Source: Apostichopus japonicus (Eukaryota > Echinodermata > Holothuroidea > Aspidochirotida > Stichopodidae). From it: a stretch of DNA of 64,000 nt. Location: contig NC_092583.1 in the NCBI RefSeq assembly GCF_037975245.1, positions 9,319,764 through 9,383,763 of the forward strand. The letters are read 5' to 3'. Within the stretch, counting starts at the first letter, position 1; each line of letters starts with the position of its first letter. Made by a program: the position numbers and the translations under genes. Below the pieces are notes generated by a model. The model made no database searches and had not been told where the DNA came from. It saw only the letters and a program-made list of their open reading frames with translations. This document shows, in pieces, positions 34,101-43,949 of this stretch.

Positions 34101-37100
34101 TTTCTGAAAGTACATGTTGTATTTGTAAATGGTAAACTACAAATTCACTGTTACACCACTAGATCAAACAGAATGGTCATCTTGTTGATAGTAAATAAGT
34201 TTCTCATGACCCAAATTAGGTAACTTGGTCATCAGATATCTATAATCACATGATATGTGAAGTCTAACCCCTTTCTTTTGCTGAAGTAATTCTTCCTTCT
34301 CATCCTTCAATGTCTTCAGTTTGTTCTCAGCTGTAGTCAATGTATGCCTGAAGTCTTTGTCTGTTGCCTTCAATGCATCTTTGAATTGTTGTTTTTCCTC
34401 CTCTGTTGCCTTTAGTATTTCTAGCAGCTGTTGCCTCTCTTCCTCTGTTGCCTTCAACGTATCTTTCAATTGTTGTCTTTCCTCCTCTGCTGTCTTTAGT
34501 CTTTCAGACAGTTGTCTCTCCTCCCCGGTTGCCTTCAATGTATCTACCAATTGCAGTCTTTCCTCCTCTGTTTTCTTGAGTCTCCCAGTCAGCTGTTGTC
34601 TTTCCTCCTCTGTTGTCTTTAGTGTTCCTTTCAACTGTTGTCTTTCTCCCTCTGTTGCCTTTATTGTATCTTTCAATTGTTGTCTTTCAGCTGTTGCTTC
34701 AGCTAGTTTGTGATAGAGTTCCTGCCTTTCGTATTCTAATGCCTTTAGTTGATCCTTTAGTCCTTTTTTGGTAAACTTTGAATCTGAAACAAACATATAA
34801 GATGCAAACATATTTAAAGATTGTCTTCAACCCAAGAGATTTGGTTATGTAAATATACACAGTTCAATGTATTTGAATTATTTATGCTTCCAGGAAAATA
34901 TTGTGACAAACTTCCACGAAATGTAGTGAGCTCAAACTTTTAGTCCAACTTTAGCATGTTTTTTGAGGTGACACTGCAAATCTTTCACTTTCATTGGTTT
35001 TGATTTTGATCCTGCTTCTGAGCAAAGTCAAACCCCTTCAATGAACCTCCAATCTATCAAAGATATTAAATTAATAATTATCAATTTCAAAAGGAAAGGA
35101 AATTCCCAAATTTTACCAATCTTGTCTGAACATATCCCAAATCAAACTTTTGAGTATATCCCATTATAAGTTACAGACATATTCAATGATTTGACTGTAA
35201 TGTAAGACCGTGACATTGAATGAAACATGTAGTGTTGAAAAAATTACACTTGTTCTGTTATACACATACCTTGAGCATGTTGGTAGACAGTCAATACTGT
35301 CATCAATTTACTAAGTCCTTTGTCAGAGCATGCTGTCATTAAATAGTTTATGTCATAAGAAGAAACCTTCCCTGCCTCTCTGAGATGGTGGACAAGGGAT
35401 GAAAAAGGTGTATAACTCCCAATAATGTAATTTGATTCCTTGGCGGGAACTTTAAGGTAGGCAAGTAGCTTCTGACAGTCATCTTTCTCAATCAATGACT
35501 CTGAGCGCATCAGGAGGTTAGCAAAAGTAAATATGTCACTCTACAACAAAATGGGGAAAAAAATCAAATAAATATACTGGTGGTAGCAGGCCATAAAACA
35601 AAATAGAAGTAGAATTTTGAAATTTGAGAACATGTTGAGGACCAGGTGGCTGATATGAGCAAGAGTTGGTTTTTCATGCAGAACTCACAGAATCATCCTA
35701 ACTGTACTTATTAAGAATTTTAACAAAACCAAACAAACCCTTGATCTCTAATAACTTCGCACACAAAGGTTTCAAAGGAATCAACTTGTCATCGACAATT
35801 TAGATCGGGATATGGCCACGAAATTTCAAATAATCAACTTGAAAGAAACTGATACAGGTCACTGGAGGTCAACCAAAGGTCACCAAAATGCAGGTTGACT
35901 ATTGGATTACAATAGCATAACTCGCAACCTTGACAGAAATTTAAGTCTCAAGTTATTGCAAAAATACTAGTTTTTGACCCCTAATTGACCTTTGGTGACC
36001 TTGGATCATATGACTGTTATGATTGGAAACGATTCTTTACCCTATTAACAATCAACTATGTCGGACCCTGTCAGTGGGAGTTTCACATTGCACAAAAAAA
36101 AACATTTTGACCCCTAATTGACCTTTTGTGACCTTGGATCACATAACGGTTACTTTGGAAAACGTGCCCCTACTTCATTCACAACCTGTCCCAACTCCCA
36201 ATATATCAGCCATGTCAGACTTCGTGACTAGAAGTTGTTGCAAAAATTAGCATTAGTTGGCAGTTTTTTGCACATAAGCAACCTTGAATGACCTTGGATT
36301 ATAACCAATTTGTTTTATCAAAAATGTTCCCCTTGATGATGTGAAATCTGTCCTAAAATTGTATGTGCTCCAATGTACACACACACGATGTTATTGCTAA
36401 TAAGGTATCAAAACCAACCTTTGGCCCCTCTTAACTTGAGAACCTGGTGTCTGATTGAAGCGTGAGTTGGTTTTCTCTATAGAGCACAAAGAGCTCTATC
36501 ATGTATCAAAATATTGACGAACTTTTTGTTGTTTTGCCCTGTATCTCCTAAAATGAGCATATTTTTCAAGATTTGACCTTTGACCTTTTGACCTCACGGT
36601 CAGAGGTATTTTGACATGCTGATCCAAAGAACAACATGACAAGTCTGTACGACCATCCTAACTGTACTTATTATAAAATAAGAGCCCAAGGGCACTGTGG
36701 TTCCTTGCGTAGGAGTACTGTATATGACAATAAACATAATATTATCGATCATAGCAAGATTGGGCTCAAATAGTCCAAGTAATTGTGGTCCTTCATGTAC
36801 CCATAAAGTAACCAACACTATATCCAACACTTTTGTGATCACAAATTGTGATCGGAATTTTGATCGGAAGGCACTTTTGAGATCTGAATATGGCGCCGAA
36901 AATGTAAGAAATATAAGATCACCTACAAGCGGGTCAAGAGATAAGATAACATTGGTGACCTCAGATCACATGACCGTTAAGTTTGAAAATGTTCCACCAC
37001 CCCATTCACAACTTGTCCCAAAATATCAATCGTGTCAGACCTTGGCACTGGGAGTTATTGCATTAAATGTCTGAAAATTAACTTCGACCTTGTATTACTT

Positions 37101-40100
37101 CACACACAAAGGTCACCCGGGTGTCAACTCATTGACATTTTTGATCAGTGAGACGTGAATATAGCATCAAAACTATAAAAATTCATACATTTTTTCTTTG
37201 CCCATTTTCTCCCCCAAAATACTAGGTTTTTAACATTAATTGACCTGTTGGTGACCTTTGATCACATGTCCGTTAAGTTTGAAAATATTCCCCTATACCA
37301 TTTGCAACTTGTCCCAAAATATCAACCGTGTCACACTTTGGCACTGGGAGTTATTGCACTAAATGTCTGGAAATTAATTTTGACTTCATATAACTTCACA
37401 CACACAAAGGTCACCTGGGGTCAACCCATTGACATTTTTGATCGGAAGGTACCTTTGATATCCAAATCTAATGTGACCTTTCACCTTTTGACCTTGGTTT
37501 CAGATGTAGTTCGATCTTATGATTCTAAAAATGAACACAAGTCTGCACAGCCATCCTAACTCCGACCGAAAACTTTGACCCCATAATAACTTCAAACACA
37601 AAGGTCTCACAGGGTCAACCTATTGACATTTATGATCAGAAGGTACCTTTGACATCTGAACATAGCATCGAAACTTTAAAAATCCCCAAAACACTCAAAG
37701 GTCACCAGAGGTCAAATTGAGGTCAAGGGTCACCCAGATGCGGGTCGACAATTGGATTACATTGAAGCAACTCCCAACCCTAACGGACAATTCGTTCTCA
37801 AGTTATCGCAAAAACACTTGTTTTTTAACATTAATTGACCTTCATGGTGACCTTGGATCACATGAATGTTCAGTTTCAAAATGTTCCCCTAACCAGTTCA
37901 CAACTTGTCCCAAAATATCAACCTTGTCGCACATTGGCACTGGGAGTTATTGCAGTTTCAATATTTTGGGTTTTGGGCCTCTAACTGACCTTTGGTGACC
38001 TTCAAAGGCACCACAAACAATAGGGCACACCTTCTCACTATGGCGGATCTATATACCAAGTTTGAGTTAAGTCCAACTTTCCGTTGTTGAGTTACAGTGT
38101 ACCCATGCAAGTTTCACAGACGCACACACAGACACACGCACACACACACGCCAACCTGACTACATAAGATAGGTTCCTTTTGCTAAAGCAAGGAACCAAA
38201 AACCTTGACCTCTGCTAACTTCGCACACAAAGGTCGCACAGGGGTCAACCAGTGGACAATTTTGATCGGAAAGTACCTTTGAGATCTGATTATGGCCACA
38301 AAAATTCAAATAACCAAAGAAACTACTACAAGTCACCGGAGGTTAACCTGAGGTCAAAGGTCACCTAGATGGGGGTCCACTACTGGATTACAATAGCGTA
38401 ACTCCCAACCTTGACGGACATTTTGTTCTCAAGTTATTGCAAAAATACTAGTTTTTGACCCCTAATTGACCTTTGATCACATGACCGTTATGTTTGGAAA
38501 CAATCCCTTACCCCATTCACAACTACTCCCAAAATGTCAACCATGTCGGACCCTGTCAATGGGAGTTATTGTTTTTTTTTTTTTTTTGGTTTTGGGCCTC
38601 TAACTGACCTTTGGTGACCTTCGAAGGCACCACAAACAATAGGGCACACTTTCTCACTATGGCGGATCTATATACTAAGTTTGAGGTTATTCCAACTTTC
38701 CCTTGTTGAGTTACAGTGTATCCAAGCAAGTGTCACAGACATACACACAGAAATACATACACACACACCAACCTGACTACATAGGTTCCTTTGCTAAAGC
38801 AAGGAACCAAAAAGCTGACAGTTGGATGGATCGATTTTTAAGACTGTACAGGTACATGCTTCAATGCATGAAGCTGTTTCAGTCAGATTGTTGTGGATTT
38901 ATTTATGATGCCACCAACTTAAATTTTATTTAATTAGTGGGCTAAACATTATTCTCCAAATGTAACCAATAAACGCTACATTGTGACCCATGTTTGCATG
39001 ATAATGTAATCAGGACTTGGAACTACTTAAATTGTCTTCTACTCTAGGCAATGTAGGTGGTCAGTAACATTAAAACACACACAAAAAACCACTTCCTACC
39101 CCCATTCTTACCTCTAACATTTTCCTTAATTATTACACACTGTTGTTTTACATAAGTTAAAATATTAATAATTACAGTATGTCAATCATTGATGCAGTGT
39201 TTATTTTATGCAGTACTTACAGAAGATTCTTTTATTTAATCCTTCAATCTTGCAATAGACATGTACTGAATGAGTACACAACTAACTATACTGTAGGCTG
39301 GAAAGTGAATAATCAAAGTCAAAATGCACTGTGCCAGACTTTTTTTCAAGATTAATGTATGCACTAAATGTTATGTGCAGCTACAGCACTATGAGCTATA
39401 CACAGCTTAATGACAAAGAATGCAAGCATGTGAAACATTTAATTATTGAACAATATGCGCAATTATCAACTCTAATGCTAAATGAAGTTTCCTGTTAGTA
39501 TAATTTACTAGTATATATATGGGTGTGGCCTGATGACATGTATAAAAAGGCCTTCATCAGGCAGCACATTGTTCTTACACTGGTTGACATGTGGTACCAC
39601 ATGTCAACCAGTGTAAGAACAATGTGCTGCCTGTTGAAGGCCTTTTTTACACGTGTAAATGCTTTCTCATGCATTGGATAGCAATGATCATGTTTTATCC
39701 ATGTGCATAGCAATTACATACATTACTGTGTGCTTGGTGACAGCTAATAAATGGGAGTCTTCACTACAGTTAATTAATGTACTGCGTTTTTAGAAGATTG
39801 AGTAGGATATTGTGTATCGTCACTTACACAAAGTGATGTCTATAATCGTTGCTGTCACAAGATTGACAGGAGTACAATGCAATAATACACTACTTTCTTA
39901 GTTTTAAAAAGTAGAAATCGACATAATTTCAAAACAGTTAATTATATACCTCTTTATTCGTACTTACTCCCATGTGACCTACATTATGAGTGCAGTACAG
40001 CTAAATTACCTACTTATTGTACCTAGTATTGTCAGGAATTAATCCTAAAACCTGTTTACTTGTTACTTATAAGACTACATAACACCGAACATTCTTCATA

Positions 40101-42637
40101 ATGGAAATCATAGGCCATCCGTGAAATGAACCACTTGAATAGAACGTACAAAAAGACTGTCAACTGACTCGATGCAATCCCTAAAGAAAAGCCTGTAATT
40201 AGCTACAACAATTAGCTAAAGAAAAATGATTACCATGGCTGTGTGAATGTTGCAGTCTTTACTGTGTTGACAATGTGAAAATAGCACCACAAGGCCAAGG
40301 TCACATTTTCCCCTTCTATTTCTTCATTTTTGACTAATTTGCACCTAAATAAATTGCACTACATCCCAAAATAGAGGCAAGATTGGTCGCTAGCTCGATA
40401 AACTACTATTGTTTTTCTAGTGTCCTGTTTATACTATACCACTTTGTTCTTTGTTTTTATGTATAGACGAAATAAATGAAATGAAAATGAAATGAAATAT
40501 CATTTTATCAAGACTTAAATACTGTCATCAAATCAAGGTATGATCACTGTAGTATTTGCTATACATGTGCACTAGTGTCACTATGGCCTAAATTAGGATA
40601 AAATGTTGCCCTTATTTTGTCTTGAACTTTACCTCTTTTCAAGGAAAATTGCACCTGGTGTGTTCTTAACAATAGTTTGCATTGTTTTGTGCATTTTTGT
40701 TTTATTTAAGTGGACTTTGACTGTCAAAATTCATGATAAAGGAACTACACTGATTTGTCTGAGCTGTATGCCATGCAACATTCATCTCACATCACTTTTG
40801 ATAGAATTTTTAGCCTAGGTTTTCATTATATAGATATCATTGCCCAAAAAATAGCACTTATTGCGTTATTAATAATATTTAGCATTCACTAAATATAAAA
40901 TTTTGTAAAAAAATTAGCAGCTTGTAAGCTCAGAAAATAAGTAAAAATAATTTCCAAATTTTGGGTGTTGCTCTAATATTGCAAAGTGCAACAAGCACTG
41001 AATGGCCTAAATAACAGTTTGTACTTTTTCCACGTTGTACGTTTTCCACCATTTTGATTTCCCTCTGAACAAACAAGTAACAATTGTGTTCTAAATAAAA
41101 TTCCGCATTCACCTATACCAAATTTGTAAAAATTAGCAGCTTGTAAGCTCAGGAAATAAGAAAAACTATTTTCCAAATTTTGTGTGTTGCTCATTTATTG
41201 CAAAGGGCAACAAGCATCCAATGGCCTAAATTTCTTTATAAAATTTTGCACACACTTTTCCACCATTTTGATCTCCCTCTTAATAAACAAGTAACAGTTG
41301 TGTTCTTAATAAAATTCCACATTCACTTATACCAAACTTGTACAAATTAGCAGCTTGTAAGCTCAGAAAATAAGAAAAACTATTTTCCAAATTGTGTGTG
41401 TTGCTCAATTATTGCAAAGGGCAACAAGCATCCAATGGCCTAAATTTCTTTATAAAATTTTGCACTCACTTTTCCACCATTTTGATCTCCCTCTTAACAA
41501 ACAAGTAATACTTTTGTTCTTAATAAAATCCCGCATTCACCAGTAACAATTTTGTCTATATTTGAAGTAATGAAGACTGCGAAAATAAGGAAAACCAATT
41601 TTACTTGTACATTGACAGTACAAAACACTTCCATGACAACCTTACCAGAATCAGCAAAGCCAAAAAAAAAATGTCCTTATTTTTCTTTAAATTTTGCAAA
41701 GCAGATCTCAAAACATAAAAGAGTGTCTTCTCCTCACTTGTTCGCATAGAATGATACCCAATTTGTTGAGCTTCAATCAAAGGATTGCTTTAATAAAAGT
41801 GATAAATAGTCCTAATTTTTACCATAGGCCTATATATCCTGTATTAGTACTTACTGTGTGATATTCATATATTTCTCCAGTTCTCTCGGTAACCACAAAC
41901 AATCTGTTTATGTTATTATTGATCCTGATTCTCCATGAATCATCAGGAACATTAAAAGAAGCCAAGATATGACCCCCAGAGATGGAAGAATGACCCCCAG
42001 ATAGAGAGTAAACAACAACTTGTCTACTCCCATCACCTCCTCTCCATAATTTAAATATTAATCCTTTCTCTTCACTGACTGTTATACTCAGTGCATATCT
42101 GTACCGTGTGTTTGTATATTCCTGTTCTATTTCTCCCTCACTATTATACATTAAAGCTCTCCCATCGACTGTACAGATAAACAGTTTATTATTACTAACT
42201 GTTATATCATATGGCCAGTTAACTCCTTGTAATCCCTTTAAGGTGATTGTCTTCTTTTTTCTCAATTTTCTCGCATCTAAGACAATCACCTCATTGGATA
42301 TTACTAAACCGACATAGACTAACCCATCTCTGGTTGTCATACACCTGGCTTGACCGTTAAACTTCCCTTGCTTGATCAGACCGCCATTACTACTATCGTA
42401 CAATGCTATCTTATTCCTACAACACGTTAAAAACAGACGATCATCCAGTAAACAAACAAACCGCAATTCTGAACCAAACTCGGTAAATTCCTCAGAATAA
42501 TACGGCTCTGACGTCAGTAATGACGATCTTTCTTGAGAATCAGGATTTAATTTTAACATAAACAGATCAATAAAGCTGCATGTTGTCTTGAGATTATTTC
42601 CAGCCACAGCCAAACGGCCTGTATCTAGCACGTCCAT
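19680..42637 (-). CDS. Beta-propeller / DED / coiled-coil / tandem ZU5-UPA-DED scaffold protein, 1602 aa
   Basis: Nineteen coding exons with GT/AG ends and fully consistent phases: 42637-41855, 35540-35270, 34783-34269, 33360-33223, 32262-32178, 30612-30289, 29732-29250, 29072-28846, 28402-28241, 27394-27290, 26570-26510, 25980-25664, 25316-25139, 24657-24334, 23400-23225, 22521-22378, 21156-21004, 20570-20510, 19981-19680. They total 4809 bases, exactly 1603 codons. Domains: propeller 1-261, DED-like 265-350, coiled coil 353-565, DED-like 600-690, ZU5 770-862, UPA-like 867-1031, DED-like 1053-1135, UBA-like 1175-1212, ZU5 1217-1322, UPA-like 1325-1482, DED-like 1503-1590. ZU5-UPA-death-fold tails occur in UNC5, PIDD and ankyrins and act in apoptotic or immune signalling. 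No signal peptide or membrane helix is seen, so it is probably cytosolic. Function is inferred from domains only. Confidence 0.85.
21004..23400 (-). CDS. Three exons of the second UPA-like region
   Basis: Exons 23400-23225, 22521-22378 and 21156-21004 encode about 158 residues with beta-strand pattern ([46 protein letters not shown]). They mirror the first UPA-like region exon by exon and phase by phase. The first acceptor (ATGAATAG) is weak, but only it keeps the frame. I see no HFS- or HFPW-type autoprocessing motif like that of PIDD. Confidence 0.65.
21367..21746. mobile_element. Fold-back MITE with inverted repeats over 110 bp
   Basis: The left arm from 21367 (CTCATAGCTAGTACAGTAAC) and the right arm ending at 21746 are inverted copies at roughly 90% identity over at least 110 bases, around an A/T-rich centre. 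TA dinucleotides flank both ends (21365-21366, 21747-21748), as for Tc1/mariner-derived MITEs. It lies in an intron of the death-fold gene and has no coding capacity. Confidence 0.85.
24334..24657 (-). CDS. Exon with second ZU5 domain
   Basis: [40 protein letters not shown] and IIPHCAF give a textbook ZU5 core including the PHCA motif. Acceptor TTCTTCTACAG, donor GTCTGT. This is the better-conserved of the two ZU5 copies. Confidence 0.9.
25139..25316 (-). CDS. Exon with UBA-like helical domain
   Basis: 60 residues. The segment [18 protein letters not shown] and [13 protein letters not shown] fits a three-helix UBA pattern (EGY in loop 1, AL then a Gly-rich turn, IL at the end), similar in layout to the CBL UBA. 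If correct it suggests ubiquitin binding. It sits between the two ZU5-UPA-DED cassettes and has no counterpart after the second. Confidence 0.6.
25664..25980 (-). CDS. Exon with third DED-like domain
   Basis: About 105 residues: [49 protein letters not shown], then a Lys-rich tail. Six-helix death-fold pattern. Acceptor CACTTCAG, donor GTATGT. Confidence 0.72.
26510..26570 (-). CDS. 61-bp linker exon before third DED-like domain
   Basis: Encodes [20 protein letters not shown], phase 0 in and phase 1 out. The duplicate exon at 20570-20510 has exactly the same length and phases, so these are matched copies. It supplies the first helix of the following death-fold. Confidence 0.75.
27290..29072 (-). 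CDS. Three exons of the first UPA-like region
   Basis: Exons 29072-28846, 28402-28241 and 27394-27290 encode about 165 residues of alternating beta-strand character ([17 protein letters not shown], then [13 protein letters not shown], then VMVDVKLKV) between ZU5 and the death-fold. That is where UPA sits in UNC5, PIDD and ankyrins. Sequence similarity to known UPA is weak by eye, so the call rests on position, strand pattern and the parallel second copy. Confidence 0.65.
29250..29732 (-). CDS. Exon with first ZU5 domain
   Basis: About 65 charged linker residues are followed by a ZU5 beta-sandwich: [38 protein letters not shown] and IIPHSAI. These match the ZU5 core (GG, V-x-x-P-x-GA, L-x-P-x-V-x-x-GP, KP, PHCA). 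The exon is longer than its duplicate because of the linker. Confidence 0.85.
30289..30612 (-). CDS. Exon with second DED-like domain
   Basis: 108 residues: [48 protein letters not shown], then a basic and aromatic tail. The L-x-K-FLQ-x-R-x-I-I pattern is close to the death-effector helix 4-5 signature. Acceptor ACGTTTCAG, donor GTAAGA. Confidence 0.75.
31008..31215. repeat. (TA)n compound microsatellite
   Basis: TA-repeat blocks with GAATATA, ACATATA and CAAACATA interruptions at 31008-31074 and 31115-31212, in the intron between the linker exon and second DED exon. The open frames across it are artefacts. Confidence 0.93.
32178..32262 (-). CDS. Short acidic linker exon
   Basis: 85 bases between acceptor TTTATTTGCAG and donor GTAGGA. 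Encodes [17 protein letters not shown] and on to SSLA, a Ser/Glu-rich linker between coiled coil and second DED-like domain. Phases 0 and 1 match its neighbours. Confidence 0.7.
32400..33060. repeat. Dispersed repeat copy rich in TGACCT/TGACC words
   Basis: The intron between exons 4 and 5 holds TGACCTTTAATGACCCCCAA-type sequence, then GCACACCCACGCACACGCAC and CAAGCCAACTTGACTGC, ending in GTAACCAAAAAG. This is the same ending as the repeats at 37.98-38.82 kb (CCAACCTGACTACATA, GGAACCAAAAA), so it is a diverged member of that family. Confidence 0.6.
33223..33360 (-). CDS. Coiled-coil continuation exon
   Basis: 46 residues starting [16 protein letters not shown] and ending ALNQQEL, phase 0 at both ends (acceptor TTTACATTACAG, donor GTAATG). 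If the donor is not used, translation runs on for 47 more codons to a stop near 33079, which would give a truncated form without ZU5 domains. That extension has no recognisable domain. Confidence 0.75.
34269..34783 (-). CDS. Coiled-coil exon built from 14-residue repeats
   Basis: 171 residues, nearly all predicted coiled coil. Eight tandem 14-residue units (two heptads, 42 bp each) of the type [14 protein letters not shown] occur; one unit is a residue short, which would shift the heptad register. Highly charged. Likely an oligomerisation rod between the propeller/DED head and the ZU5 tail. An open antisense frame at 34321-34713 is a by-product of the repeats. Confidence 0.88.
35270..35540 (-). 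CDS. Exon with first DED-like domain
   Basis: About 90 residues, helical, beginning [11 protein letters not shown], with [29 protein letters not shown] and LTVYQ. The spacing fits the six-helix death-effector fold. It splices phase 0 to the propeller exon over a 6.3-kb intron filled with repeats, and phase 1 to the coiled coil. DED is preferred over DD or CARD; fold-level certainty is moderate. Confidence 0.72.
35640..38815. repeat. Cluster of about 0.6-kb dispersed repeats with AGGTCA/TGACCT motifs
   Basis: The large first intron contains at least five diverged copies of a unit with the landmarks ACTTCGCACACAAAGGT, ATTGACCTTTGGTGACC, TTCACAACTTGTCCCAAAAT and GGGAGTTATTGCA. Two right ends (37980-38210 and 38596-38815) are nearly identical and finish in CA-rich sequence plus AAGCAAGGAACCAAAAA. 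No coding capacity recognised. AGGTCA half-sites recur as direct repeats with spacings of 1, 4 and 5. Confidence 0.8.
39544..39647. repeat. Zero-spacer palindrome
   Basis: 39558-39633 is a perfect 76-bp palindrome centred on GGTACC (axis between 39595 and 39596). After one mismatch the arms pair for another 13 bases on each side. It is in an intron of the death-fold gene. Confidence 0.9.
40380..40500 (+). mobile_element. Possible LINE 3' tail fragment
   Basis: Ends in AAATGAAATGAAAATGAAATG, similar to the ATGAA-type tail of the LINE ending at 51085, preceded by T-rich sequence TTGTTCTTTGTTTTTATG. It is too short to classify securely. Confidence 0.4.
40896..41560. repeat. Tandem repeat, about 215-bp unit, three copies
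   Basis: The marker TTAGCAGCTTGTAAGCTCAG occurs at about 40915, 41134 and 41347. Each unit continues with TTCCAAATTTT, GTGTTGCTC, GGCAACAAGCA, AATGGCCTAAAT, CCACCATTTTGAT and AATAAAATTCC. A partial fourth unit ends near 41560. Confidence 0.88.
41855..42637 (-). CDS. Exon with N-terminal beta-propeller
   Basis: One exon encodes about 260 residues of four-stranded repeats of the form [24 protein letters not shown], the pattern of an NHL/WD40-like propeller with roughly six blades. The start ATG at 42637 is the first ATG in the inferred mRNA and has G at -3 and +4. The exon probably begins at 42692 after a CACACACAG acceptor. Donor GTAAGT follows Tyr-His-Thr, phase 0. Confidence 0.82.
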
Positions 42638-43600
42638 CACCGACACAATGTAGCTATCTTGCACAGTGAATCGTGGTATCGTTGTATGCTCTCTGTGTGT
42701 GTGTAAGGCAAAAAGTGAAAAGTTAGGTCAGGGTTGGACGGATGTATCCGTGGTAACGAAGGATTTAGAGTTGATTTTTAGATCGAAGGAATGTCGATGA
42801 ACAGCTCTCAGCCTGCGAAGTAGCTATATAGCCTAGGTCTTACAAACGGCACTAAATTCATTAAAAGCTGTTGATTTATGCATGGAACTACAAAGTCGTG
42901 ACCCACAATAGCACTAAATGTCTAGAGCAAATTAATCGACATGGTAATCTCGAAGATATAAGAAATGAGACGTTCAAGGCCTAATATAATAATAAGGATA
43001 CTACAACTTATGCTGTATTGGCCCCAAATATGCTAGATATTCAAATATGGTCACCTTTGGCCAAAATTCTTAAACTGATTTTATTACAACCTTCAAGGAC
43101 ATTTTCCTCACTGGGACATTCAGTCATCTTGTGTGTTCCTTAAAAATGTCTGAAAACAATTTGGATAATAGAGGCCTGCAGGAAAATATTTGTCGAAAAC
43201 TTCTAGCAATTATAGCGTTTCCCATTACGAACCCTCTCCCGCATAAAACGTGAAGAAATACATTTCCGCATGAATGTTAATATGGAGAGCGGAGTTAAAA
43301 GTGCTGGAAATTAGAAAATCGACCGAATAAAATACTTGCCTATTAAAGTATCCTATGAATAGTAAAATATTTGAAATTAATTACTGTGTGTTTATGAAAT
43401 ATTCCTTTCACAAAAGACGACGAAAGCGTGAGAAAATGTTTGAAATTGCGAGAAAATGTACGATGGTCAAAAGTGGAGATTTTCTTTAAAGAAATTTATA
43501 TTTTTTATCCAAAACAGGTATGTTGTACAATTTACCTATACTTCCCTACACTGGAGTGCTGTTTATAAAAATCAATAAATGTTTTACTTTACTTACAAGG

Positions 43601-43931
43601 ACAGACGTCTGTGTTGGACAGGTGCAGGTGAGGTACAGCTAATATTCTTCGAAAGGTCTTGAATGTAAACTTGTTCTTGATATAAATCGTTTTGTTTTTT
43701 TATGTTGAGTCGCTGACACGTCAACAAAGCGAAAAATGATAACACAGATTTCAAACAGAATGCCCGTTTAGATCACTTAAAATGCAACGAAATGCTATGA
43801 CTTTGATCAGAGAAGGAAACAAATTCTCAACTAAATATTAGGTAGTAAATGCTGAATTGTGGAGCACGAAAGAGAGTTGAATGATGAATAGTTAAATAGG
43901 AGGACAGACTTGATCTGAACTAGTATATATA
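43601..43931 (-). promoter_or_regulatory. TATA box and candidate noncoding first exon of the propeller/death-fold gene
   Basis: On the minus strand TATATA (43931-43926) precedes about 300 bases that contain no ATG at all and end at a strong donor (CTT then GTAAGT, donor at 43600). The acceptor at about 42693 then gives a 5' UTR whose first ATG is the propeller start. Absence of ATG over 300 bases is unusual by chance. Transcription start is expected near 43900. No RNA evidence is available here. Confidence 0.5.
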
Positions 43932-43949
43932 GCAAATGAATAAAATAAT

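Noticed and set aside
34321-34713. 130-codon plus-strand frame rich in Ser, Cys and Val
   Set aside because: Antisense of the 14-residue coiled-coil repeats of the scaffold gene, which have clear heptads and splice sites on the minus strand.
42638-42692. Upstream in-frame extension of the propeller exon
   Set aside because: It has no ATG, and the inferred leader exon also has none, so these 55 bases are treated as 5' UTR; a non-AUG start cannot be excluded.
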